5,276 nucleotides of DNA from Flavobacteriales bacterium (GTDB lineage Bacteria > Bacteroidota > Bacteroidia > Flavobacteriales_F > PHOS-HE28): assembly GCA_024640205.1 (NCBI GenBank), contig JAHEFL010000171.1, positions 1-5,276 of the forward strand. Reading direction: 5' to 3'. The translations under genes and the position numbers were made by a program. This document shows positions 1-5,276 of this stretch, one piece after another. Below the pieces are notes generated by a model. It did no database searches and was not told where the DNA came from. It saw nothing but the letters and a program-made list of their open reading frames with translations. Each line of letters begins with the position of its first letter. Position 1 is the stretch's first letter.

Positions 1-1031
1 CGCATTTCCTCCTCGCTCAGGCTCATCACCGCCACGCTGTCCTTCCGAAGACCCTTGGATGTCAAATACCGGGCAAGGGTGGCGAAAAGCTCATGGCCGC
101 GGTCATCCATGCTGTCTAGCGGTCGGCCGTTCCTTCGTTGCCATACACGCCCCACTTCATCCCATGCCAGGTACGTCCACACATGTTCACCGTTCTCCAA
201 TTGTGTGCTGCCCATGTCGTGGATGTAACGCTCCCCGCCGGCCGTGAATTCGTTCTTCGTCGCCAGTTCAGGTGGAGGAGGGCCGTGTCGTTCATCCCAG
301 AGCTGGACCACCCAGGCAAGGAAAACGATGGGGCTCATGATCAGTATCGAACGTACAAGGAATTTCCAGGTCGCCGGCCAAGGTCGGATGGCGCGCCAGA
401 GCATGAACATGGCGATCGTGCCGAGCATGAGCATGCCTTGCAGGCTACCCAACGCGTTAATGAACCACAGCGCCCAGGCGGCCGCGATCCATTGAGCCAG
501 ATCGACCCACCAGACGCTGTTACGGTAATACAGGAACACCGCGATCGCGAGGACCAGCAGCATCGCCAGGCGGATGTGGCTGATGAATACCGAAAGCGAG
601 CGATAATCGTCGTGCCCACCCTCGGCGAGGAAGGAACATACCAACGTGCTGGCCACCACGCTCCAAGCCCCGAAGAGAAGGATGGTTCGGAGCTCCTTTG
701 TGGTCAGCGGCTCTGAGCCACCAAGAATGATCCCGAATACTAGGACCGGGAACAGAATGCGGCCGAGGTCCGTGCCCCAGGCCATGTCCTCGGTCCACAG
801 CAAGCCAAGCACATGAAGGCCGAAAAAAGACAGGAAGACCAATACTTCCGGGCTGCTGAACGCCTGCTTGAAGCGGATCTTCAGGTCCTTACGCACCACA
901 CCTTCCGCAAGCCAGTTGGCCGCCAGGAGCATTTGAGACATGCTCAGGAAAGCCGTGCTCCAAGGAAGAAAGATGGCGCAAAGCGTGAGCGCACCGACAT
1001 GCACTTTCCGGAAAGGGAAATGGGTCGGCAT
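1..1031 (-). CDS. O-antigen ligase-like polytopic membrane protein, 3' end cut off by the window edge
   Basis: One frame stays open from an ATG at 1031 to the left edge: 343 codons, no stop. Residues 1-245 are strongly hydrophobic, with likely membrane segments near 12-34, 62-79, 91-105, 115-135, 149-168, 175-212 (probably two helices) and 224-244. A hydrophilic tail follows (about 246-343). The SHIRLAMLL stretch (151-159) and the tail elements GGERYIHDMGS (265-275), ENGEHVW (279-285) and LTSKGLRKDS (323-332) match my recollection of Bacteroidetes proteins annotated as O-antigen ligase family (Wzy_C type). Known members of that superfamily join or polymerise surface glycans at the periplasmic face of the inner membrane; the substrate here cannot be told. 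The start is preceded by a weak AGGA and lies 33 bases after the peptidase stop, so it is probably the operon's last visible gene. The frame is intact throughout. A generic polytopic glycan-related protein is the alternative. Confidence 0.85.
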   Translation of the reverse strand, partial: MPTHFPFRKVHVGALTLCAIFLPWSTAFLSMSQMLLAANWLAEGVVRKDLKIRFKQAFSSPEVLVFLSFFGLHVLGLLWTEDMAWGTDLGRILFPVLVFGIILGGSEPLTTKELRTILLFGAWSVVASTLVCSFLAEGGHDDYRSLSVFISHIRLAMLLVLAIAVFLYYRNSVWWVDLAQWIAAAWALWFINALGSLQGMLMLGTIAMFMLWRAIRPWPATWKFLVRSILIMSPIVFLAWVVQLWDERHGPPPPELATKNEFTAGGERYIHDMGSTQLENGEHVWTYLAWDEVGRVWQRRNGRPLDSMDDRGHELFATLARYLTSKGLRKDSVAVMSLSEEEM

Positions 1032-1064
1032 GTTCCTAAGAGCGGGCGATGCCCCCATGGATGA

Positions 1065-2750
1065 TCAGCGGTCCCCCTTGCCAGCTCCGGTCAGGATCCG
1101 ACCGTACTGATCAGTATTCAATACTTCCAAGGACCGCTTCACGTAGAGGTCCGTGCTCAGGGCTGCTTGTGCCCGTCCCGTCTGGAAATAATAGCGGCTC
1201 ACGATCTCGTTGCGCAGGACTTCCTCGATATCCGAACGGAAACGCAGCATGTCCGCTTTGCGATCAGGCTTTAGGCCGCTCCTAAGGGCTTCGATCTGCG
1301 CCTTGGTATGCTCGTAGTACCGCTCCTTTTTCGCTTTCTGTTCAAGCGCGTCCAAGGCATCCATGCTTTCCGTATGGTAGTCCACCTCACGCCCTTCCAC
1401 GAATGCTTGGAACTCAGCGTAAAGCGCATCGTCTATCATGAACTCTGCGGCCGCCGGTATGGTCTCATGCTTCGAACGGTATTGCGTGGCGAAATCGAAG
1501 AATGCATCCTCCGCGTAAAGACCTCCCACCACCTTTGCGAGTTCAGGATCCTCCACATCCACATCGGGCAGGATCCCCCGACCGTCAAAGACGGGCCTTC
1601 CGTTGCGCGTCTCGAATGCGGCGATATCCTCCTCCTTCACCTCGGTGACCTTACCGGTACTGTCCCGGTGCGCATAGTCCAGTTTCTGGATGCAGCGACC
1701 GCTGGGTATGTAGTACTTGGCCACGGTCACCTTCACCTTGCTATTGTATCGAAGGTCCCGGGTCTGTTGAACGAGTCCCTTTCCGAAGGTCCGCTCACCG
1801 ATCACCACGGCCCGGTCCAGGTCCTGCAATGCGCCGCTCACGATCTCGCTGGCGCTGGCGCTCTGTGCGTCCACCAGCACGACCAAGGGAATGGTCGCAT
1901 CAACGGGTTCGCTCAAGGTCTTGTACGACTTGTCCCATTCGGAGATCCGGCCCCTCGTCTCCACGACCAATTGGTTCCGCGGTACGAAGAGGTTCACGAT
2001 GTTCACGGCTTCACGCAGGAGACCTCCACCATTACCTCGCAGATCAAGGATGATCTTCCCCGCACCTTGGTCCTTCAACTCTTTCAAGGCATTGCGCACG
2101 TCCTGTCCGGCCGTATGGGTGAAGCTGTTCAGCTTGATGTACCCCACACCGTTGGCAGCATCTATGATGCCTTTGTAAGGAACGTCCGGGATCTTGATCT
2201 CTTCGCGGGCCAGGGTATGCTGCATGGTACCCACCCCCTCTCGGTTCACCACCACGTTCACGGAGGAGCCTGCCTGACCTTTCAGCAACTTGCTCACCTC
2301 CTCCGTATCCAGCCCTGTTACCTGGCGGCCATCCACCTCCAGGATCTCGTCCCCTGCCCGGATCCCGGCTTTCATTGCCGGAAAGCCTTCATACGGTTCG
2401 CTGATCAGGACAAGGTCATCCCTTCGCCGGATGAGAGCCCCGATGCCACCATACTGCCCGGTGGTCATGAAGCGGTAGTCCTCCATGTCACTTTCCGGGA
2501 TGTATTGTGTGTACGGATCAAGGGAGCCGAGCATGGCATCGATACCCGTCTTCATCAACTTGCCGGGCTGGGTCTCATCCACATAGTAGATGTTCAACTC
2601 CTTGTACAGGTCCGTGAAGATGTCCAGGTTCTTACTGATCTCGAAGTAGCTGTCGCCGGCAGCGATCGTGATCGCACCTCCCATCGTGACGGCCCCAGCA
2701 ATAAGCAGCGTCCTCCATTTCCGGGTTGTGTTCGTGGATCGTTCAGTCAT
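1065..2750 (-). CDS. S41 family C-terminal processing peptidase (CtpA/Prc type)
   Basis: Full-length 561-residue serine protease of the tail-specific (C-terminal processing) family, which cleaves proteins near their C termini in the periplasm or at the envelope. A basic N terminus followed by a hydrophobic stretch (about 14-32) looks like an uncleaved anchor or signal peptide. The PDZ domain covers about 95-170, with GGIGA at 101-105 and the [15 protein letters not shown] segment at 128-142. The S41 core follows: YIKLNSF (204-210), [10 protein letters not shown] (234-243), then SASASEI (297-303) and TFGKG (321-325). From the spacing in Prc and CtpA the Ser/Lys dyad should be Ser299 and Lys324, 25 residues apart as in characterised members. 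GRGILPDV (390-397) ends the core. A long charged helical C-terminal region (about 400-561) is usual in Bacteroidetes members. The ATG overlaps the yidD stop by 8 bases with no clear Shine-Dalgarno, so translation is probably coupled. The natural substrate is unknown. Confidence 0.96.
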   Translation of the reverse strand: MTERSTNTTRKWRTLLIAGAVTMGGAITIAAGDSYFEISKNLDIFTDLYKELNIYYVDETQPGKLMKTGIDAMLGSLDPYTQYIPESDMEDYRFMTTGQYGGIGALIRRRDDLVLISEPYEGFPAMKAGIRAGDEILEVDGRQVTGLDTEEVSKLLKGQAGSSVNVVVNREGVGTMQHTLAREEIKIPDVPYKGIIDAANGVGYIKLNSFTHTAGQDVRNALKELKDQGAGKIILDLRGNGGGLLREAVNIVNLFVPRNQLVVETRGRISEWDKSYKTLSEPVDATIPLVVLVDAQSASASEIVSGALQDLDRAVVIGERTFGKGLVQQTRDLRYNSKVKVTVAKYYIPSGRCIQKLDYAHRDSTGKVTEVKEEDIAAFETRNGRPVFDGRGILPDVDVEDPELAKVVGGLYAEDAFFDFATQYRSKHETIPAAAEFMIDDALYAEFQAFVEGREVDYHTESMDALDALEQKAKKERYYEHTKAQIEALRSGLKPDRKADMLRFRSDIEEVLRNEIVSRYYFQTGRAQAALSTDLYVKRSLEVLNTDQYGRILTGAGKGDR

Positions 2751-2985
2751 GATCTTCGGGGTCTACAGGGACCGGGTCATGGCCATGACCGCCCCATGGG
2801 TGACAAGATAGGAAGCGCTTGAGGGTGAGCCAGCCGCCGCGGAAGGCCCCATGTTGTTGCAGGGCCTGCACGCCATACTCCGAACAAGACGGCGTATAGC
2901 GGCACGCACCAGGCAGCAGCGGGGAAAGCACGTATTGATAGAAGCGCACCAAAGCGATCAGCGGAATAGCAAGGAGTTCAGCCAT
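2743..2985 (-). CDS. yidD: YidD membrane protein insertion efficiency factor
   Basis: An 80-residue protein with the family signature nearly end to end. It has a short amphipathic N-terminal helix, [17 protein letters not shown] (14-30), the cysteine motif [10 protein letters not shown] (28-37), then [17 protein letters not shown] (45-61) and [11 protein letters not shown] (63-73). Cys28, Cys34 and Cys61 are the conserved cysteines. In other bacteria YidD lies on the inner face of the cytoplasmic membrane and helps YidC insert membrane proteins. The length is normal. The ATG sits inside the last codons of rnpA (8-base overlap, ATGGCTGA), preceded by a purine-rich GGAAGAG that may act as a weak ribosome site. 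Its stop in turn overlaps the peptidase start by 8 bases. The rnpA-yidD pair is the classic arrangement, but here rpmH and yidC are not the neighbours. Confidence 0.97.
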   Translation of the reverse strand: MAELLAIPLIALVRFYQYVLSPLLPGACRYTPSCSEYGVQALQQHGAFRGGWLTLKRFLSCHPWGGHGHDPVPVDPEDHD

Positions 2986-3361
2986 TCTCTTCCAACCAAC
3001 GGTGCAAAGCCCGGGATATTTTCATGCGTGTCTCGGTCAGCGTGGGCTCCTCATTCCCCTGGAAGATGAAGAGCCAGGCAAAATGCTCTTTGTTGTTCTT
3101 GAGGCGTATGGCCAATTCGGGTTTGCTCAATCGGTAAGCTTCGCGCATCAGCCGTTTGATCCGGTTACGATGAACGGCGAGGCGTACGTTCCGTTTGGGC
3201 ACGGAGAAGGCAACTTGGGCGAAAGCAGGTCCGTTCATGGCCACCTTTTTCCCGACCAACTTGAAGGGCCGGTCATGGACCGAACGTCCGGTCGTCGCAA
3301 CATCACGGATCCGCAATGCACCGCACAGTCGTTCGTGCTTTCGAAAGGTGGGCCGGATCAT
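2978..3361 (-). CDS. rnpA: Ribonuclease P protein component
   Basis: 127 residues, normal for the family. RnpA is the small basic protein that binds the catalytic RNase P RNA and helps it remove the 5' leader of precursor tRNAs in the cytoplasm. The N terminus [10 protein letters not shown] (5-14) matches the conserved TFxKxERLC start, which supports the ATG chosen. [29 protein letters not shown] (49-77) contains the central RNR motif (Arg65-Asn66-Arg67), the hallmark of the RNA-binding helix. The rest is basic and helical, as expected. It lies 53 bases downstream of hemD and overlaps yidD by 8 bases. A small direct repeat lies in the upstream gap. No promoter with a clean match is seen there, so it is probably transcribed with hemD. 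Confidence 0.97.
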   Translation of the reverse strand: MIRPTFRKHERLCGALRIRDVATTGRSVHDRPFKLVGKKVAMNGPAFAQVAFSVPKRNVRLAVHRNRIKRLMREAYRLSKPELAIRLKNNKEHFAWLFIFQGNEEPTLTETRMKISRALHRWLEENG

Positions 3362-3377
3362 CTGGACGTGGGCTGTT

Positions 3378-3411
3378 GACCGCCACGGACCGTTCGACCG
3401 GTGACGGACCG
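3378..3411. repeat. Imperfect tandem direct repeat between hemD and rnpA
   Basis: On the plus strand two copies of a GACCG(N2-3)ACGGACCG pattern lie at 3378-3392 and 3396-3411. The ACGGACCG core is identical at 3385-3392 and 3404-3411, a spacing of 19 bases. The pair fills most of the 53-base gap before rnpA. It also contains short self-complementary segments (CGGT/ACCG), so the leader RNA could fold weakly. No stem is long enough to call a terminator. The function is unknown and chance is possible in G+C-rich DNA. Confidence 0.4.
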
Positions 3412-3414
3412 AAA

Positions 3415-4164
3415 TTACTTTTTCTTAGCCTGCCTTTTGAGGAAAAGCTCGATGGCACCGGTCATGGATGGGGCTTCGGGCAGGGGGGCCTCGATATCCA
3501 GGCGCAGGTCATTTTCCTTCACGCACTTTGCCGTGGTGGGGCCGAAAGCAGCAATGATCACATCGTCCTGTTTGAAATCAGGGAAGTTCTTCTTCAAACT
3601 TTCAATACCACCAGGACTGAAGAAAACGAGCATATCATACTTCAGGTTCTTCATATCGCTCAGGTCGGTCGCCACCGTTCGATAGAAAACGACATTGGTG
3701 TATTTCACACCTGACTTGGCCAGCAGTTCGGGGATCTCCCCTTTCTGGATGTCGCTGCAAGGCACCAGGTATTTTTCATCCTTGTGCTTCTTGATCACTT
3801 CAAGCAGATCCCGGAAACTTTGCTTGCCGATGAATACCTTCCGCTTTCGGTAAACGATGTACTTCTGGACGTAATACGCTACGGATTCCGAAACGCAGAA
3901 GTACTTCAAGGATTCCGGCACGGTCACGCGCATCTCCTTGCACATCCGGAAGAAGTGGTCCACCGCGTTCCTGCTGGTCAGCACGATGGCCGTATGGTCC
4001 AGGATGTTGATCCGCTCCTGGCGGAATTCCTGCCCGTCCACCGGCTCCACTTTAATGAAAGGTCTGAAATCGATCCTCAGACCGTACTTATCGGCCAGTT
4101 CGTGATAGGGCGACCGCTCATCTGTAGGAGCAGGTTGCGATACGAGAATGGTCTTGATCTTCAA
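3415..4164 (-). CDS. hemD: Uroporphyrinogen-III synthase (HemD), Bacteroidetes type
   Basis: 249 residues, normal length. The enzyme cyclises hydroxymethylbilane to uroporphyrinogen III with inversion of ring D, the branch-point step to haem, sirohaem and cobalamin, in the cytoplasm. The family is poorly conserved, so the call rests on several local matches: the start ILVSQPAP (6-13), DFRPFIKVEPV (32-42), the LTSRNAVDHFF segment (62-72) typical of the first lobe, YLVPCSD (132-138), VVFYRTV (158-164), FFSPGGIESL (181-190) and AAFGPTTAKCVKENDL (205-220), which is the conserved T/S-A motif of the second lobe. EAPLPEAPSMTGAI (226-238) is the usual C-terminal element. It lies 39 bases downstream of the DUF4271 gene, a pairing I recall from Flavobacteria. 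No other haem genes are in the window. The ATG fits the family start; an in-frame TTG at 4170 is a less likely alternative. Confidence 0.93.
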   Translation of the reverse strand: MKIKTILVSQPAPTDERSPYHELADKYGLRIDFRPFIKVEPVDGQEFRQERINILDHTAIVLTSRNAVDHFFRMCKEMRVTVPESLKYFCVSESVAYYVQKYIVYRKRKVFIGKQSFRDLLEVIKKHKDEKYLVPCSDIQKGEIPELLAKSGVKYTNVVFYRTVATDLSDMKNLKYDMLVFFSPGGIESLKKNFPDFKQDDVIIAAFGPTTAKCVKENDLRLDIEAPLPEAPSMTGAIELFLKRQAKKK

Positions 4165-4203
4165 GGCCTACCGGCTTAGGTTGTGGGATCGACCGTAGGA
4201 TGA

Positions 4204-4866
4204 TCACCTGAACGCGCGGATCAGGAGTAGAACAGGGATCACTTCGGCGGCGCAAATGTAAAGAAATATGTAGCGGACCGGGACCCCCTCACCCAAGCCG
4301 ATCCAAGCCCCCCGCACCCATCTGTACAGCAGCAGGAGCGCGATCAGGATCGAGCCAACAACGAACAGGGATGAACGCCATTCGGGCTGGTAGGCAATGA
4401 GAACCGAAACGGGAAGAAGAGCCATTCCGTTGAGTATGAAAAGGAGCAATCCGGTGGAAAGGTGTTCGGATAGCCCGCGATCGGTGGCTAGAAGACTGGT
4501 CAACAGGCGAAGTAGTAAACCATGCCCAGCGAGCGCAAGAGAAACGGTGACGAACCATTGGCCATAGGTCAGGGCGTTTTCATCCGCCGAGTGAACGAAT
4601 GCCTGCCAGACGAACAAGGATATTACCGCAATGGCTACCATCAGTAATCCAAGGAAAGTCCGGTCCTGCAGGTCGATCTCCTCCCGAAGTGTTTGGCGAC
4701 CCAGGCGCATCCGGAACATGGCCTGGGACAACAGGCGCCATTTTTTCGGGGACCCGATGTTGGTATAGGCTAGGGCACCGAACACGGCCAACAGCAGCGC
4801 TGTCACCCATTCGGCCTTCAGTGGGTCGTTCGCACGCACTATGTCTTGAAGGGCATCAGGGTCCAT
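4204..4866 (-). CDS. DUF4271 integral membrane protein of unknown function
   Basis: 220 residues with about six hydrophobic segments, near 20-36, 69-90, 104-124, 135-158, 165-183 and 197-216. A basic, soluble stretch (about 40-68, rich in Arg and Lys) lies between the first two. The end, YRWVRGAWIGLGEGVPVRYIFLYICAAEVIPVLLLIR (181-217), matches the conserved tail of DUF4271, with the IFLYICxxEVIP core at 200-211 and Glu208 within a membrane segment. I assign the family by this tail, by size and topology, and by the neighbouring hemD, since Bacteroidetes genomes commonly place the two together. The biochemical role is not known to me, and nothing in the sequence suggests an enzyme active site. 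It is the first gene of the leftward operon. A TACTTTTG element ends 19 bases upstream of the ATG, so the 5' leader would be very short. Confidence 0.85.
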   Translation of the reverse strand: MDPDALQDIVRANDPLKAEWVTALLLAVFGALAYTNIGSPKKWRLLSQAMFRMRLGRQTLREEIDLQDRTFLGLLMVAIAVISLFVWQAFVHSADENALTYGQWFVTVSLALAGHGLLLRLLTSLLATDRGLSEHLSTGLLLFILNGMALLPVSVLIAYQPEWRSSLFVVGSILIALLLLYRWVRGAWIGLGEGVPVRYIFLYICAAEVIPVLLLIRAFR

Positions 4867-4885
4867 GATATCGCTGGCAGTGAGG

Positions 4886-4893
4886 CAAAAGTA
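4886..4893 (-). promoter_or_regulatory. Candidate -7 element for the leftward operon
   Basis: Read on the minus strand this is TACTTTTG, an exact match to the Bacteroidetes -7 consensus TAnnTTTG. It lies just upstream of the DUF4271 start at 4866, which would give a leader of roughly 10-15 bases. No clear -33 TTG or TTTG is seen at the usual spacing, so this is a weak prediction. Confidence 0.45.
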
Positions 4894-4903
4894 GCCGTCG
4901 GAC

Positions 4904-4917
4904 AGGCCGTAGGGCCT
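4904..4917. promoter_or_regulatory. Inverted repeat between two divergent promoter elements, candidate operator
   Basis: AGGCC-GTAG-GGCCT is a perfect 5-base inverted repeat with a 4-base spacer. It lies nearly midway between the leftward (4886-4893) and rightward (4922-4929) -7 elements, in the region where both polymerases would contact upstream DNA. A repressor or activator site shared by both directions is possible. The arms are short, so chance is a real alternative. Confidence 0.3.
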
Positions 4918-4921
4918 TTCC

Positions 4922-4929
4922 TATTTTTG
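4922..4929 (+). promoter_or_regulatory. Candidate -7 element for the acyl-CoA dehydrogenase gene
   Basis: TATTTTTG matches the Bacteroidetes TAnnTTTG -7 box exactly and lies 36 bases before the ATG at 4966, a sensible leader length. As on the other strand, no good -33 TTTG is found 17-23 bases upstream, where the sequence is G+C-rich and holds the inverted repeat. Confidence 0.5.
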
Positions 4930-4965
4930 CGCTCCGCGTTCCCGCAACCAAAGTGGGCGCTTCCC

Positions 4966-5276
4966 ATGAGCACGACCACGAAACCATCCGGCACCAAGGC
5001 ACCTCGTACTTCCACCGATATGTTCAAGGCACATGACCATTACCTGGTCGATGAGCTACTGACCGAGGAGCACAAACTGATCAGGGACACGGCGCGCAAG
5101 CACGTGAGCAAGCACCTGAAGCCGATCATCGAGGATGCGTTCGAACACGCCGAGTTCCATCCGGAGATCATTCCTGGATTGGCTGGGATCGGTGCATTCG
5201 GCCCCATGATACCGGTCGAATATGGTGGTATGGGACTGGACCAGATCAGCTACGGATTGATTATGCAGGAGATCGA
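4966..5276 (+). CDS. Acyl-CoA dehydrogenase, glutaryl-CoA dehydrogenase-like, N-terminal part only
   Basis: 103 codons are visible before the right edge, about a quarter of a typical 390-450-residue flavoprotein of this family. The segment DELLTEEHKLIRDTARKHV (29-47) is the usual first helix. HPEIIPGLAGIGAFGPMIPVEYGGMGLDQISYGLIMQEI (65-103) carries the GxxGxxxP and EYGG elements of the acyl-CoA dehydrogenase N-terminal domain. The SYGLIMQEIE pattern is closest to glutaryl-CoA dehydrogenase (GcdH), which oxidises and decarboxylates glutaryl-CoA to crotonyl-CoA in lysine and tryptophan breakdown. The catalytic Glu and FAD-binding residues lie beyond the window, so substrate choice is unproven. 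Residues 1-18 form a Thr/Ser/Lys/Pro-rich leader not expected in the family. An in-frame ATG at 5020 (Met19) just before the conserved region is a credible alternative start. The gene is divergent from the leftward operon. Confidence 0.9.
   Translation, partial: MSTTTKPSGTKAPRTSTDMFKAHDHYLVDELLTEEHKLIRDTARKHVSKHLKPIIEDAFEHAEFHPEIIPGLAGIGAFGPMIPVEYGGMGLDQISYGLIMQEI

Noticed and set aside
138..716. A 192-codon plus-strand open frame antisense to the ligase-like gene
   Set aside because: The minus-strand frame is continuous over 343 codons with membrane segments and family motifs. The plus-strand product is low-complexity, rich in Arg, Glu and His, with no domain.
341..798. Possible frameshift suggested by shorter minus-strand frames within the ligase-like gene
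   Set aside because: Translating the reverse complement from 1031 gives one uninterrupted frame through this span; the shorter frames are out of phase with it and carry no domain.
1044..1054. GGGC-GAT-GCCC hairpin between the peptidase and the ligase-like gene as a terminator
   Set aside because: The stem is only 4 base pairs with no T-tract on the transcribed strand, and the next gene starts 33 bases on in the same direction.
1308..2822. A 504-codon open frame on the plus strand, antisense to the S41 peptidase and yidD
   Set aside because: The minus-strand peptidase has every expected motif in this span. The plus-strand product is rich in His, Leu and Val, has no recognisable domain, and is what G+C-biased codons of the real gene produce on the other strand.
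3002..4179. Several plus-strand open frames of 94-132 codons opposite rnpA and hemD
   Set aside because: They overlap well-supported minus-strand genes, overlap one another, and show no domain or plausible start context.
4164..4180. AGGCCT palindrome and CCTA/TAGG inverted repeat upstream of hemD
   Set aside because: Arms of 4 bases and a 6-base palindrome are expected by chance. There is no T-run or promoter element beside them.
4904..4929. Inverted repeat followed by a T-rich stretch as a plus-strand intrinsic terminator
   Set aside because: No plus-strand gene ends upstream of it. The T-run is interrupted and doubles as a TAnnTTTG element before a plus-strand gene, so a promoter or operator reading fits better.
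1..5276. CRISPR array, tRNA or rRNA genes, insertion sequence ends, attachment sites
   Set aside because: No regularly spaced repeats, cloverleaf-like segments, transposase motifs or terminal inverted repeats were seen, and nearly all the sequence is accounted for by coding regions.

Overview
The window looks like ordinary chromosomal DNA of a member of the Bacteroidota, most likely the Flavobacteriales. Three things point there: hemD and a DUF4271 membrane protein side by side, the Bacteroidetes-type long C-terminal region of the S41 peptidase, and divergent TAnnTTTG elements, the -7 box of Bacteroidetes promoters. The coding DNA is visibly G+C-rich for Flavobacteriales, with G/C-ending codons common. 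This suggests one of the higher-GC, mostly uncultured lineages, but that placement is inference.

Layout. Positions 1-4866 hold six tightly packed minus-strand genes that read leftwards from about 4870. In transcription order they are a DUF4271 integral membrane protein (4866-4204), uroporphyrinogen-III synthase hemD (4164-3415), the RNase P protein rnpA (3361-2978), the membrane insertion factor yidD (2985-2743), an S41 C-terminal processing peptidase (2750-1065) and an O-antigen ligase-like polytopic protein (1031 to the left edge, incomplete). The gaps are 39, 53, -8, -8 and 33 bases, so the set looks like one operon. The two 8-base overlaps suggest translational coupling of rnpA, yidD and the peptidase. 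A 99-base divergent intergenic region (4867-4965) follows. It carries a TAnnTTTG element facing each way with a short perfect inverted repeat between them. To its right an acyl-CoA dehydrogenase of the glutaryl-CoA dehydrogenase type starts on the plus strand and leaves the window after 103 codons.

How the genes fit together. Four of the six operon products act in or at the envelope: DUF4271, YidD, the peptidase and the ligase-like protein. RnpA (5' processing of tRNA) and HemD (tetrapyrrole synthesis) are housekeeping enzymes. The operon therefore mixes core RNA and cofactor metabolism with envelope biogenesis. The divergent acyl-CoA dehydrogenase belongs to amino-acid or acyl-CoA catabolism and is probably a separate unit.

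I see no mobile element, CRISPR array, tRNA, rRNA, toxin-antitoxin pair or defence system. I do not see a convincing undescribed system here. The points most worth checking are the twin 8-base overlaps, the symmetric divergent promoter region and the small repeat upstream of rnpA.
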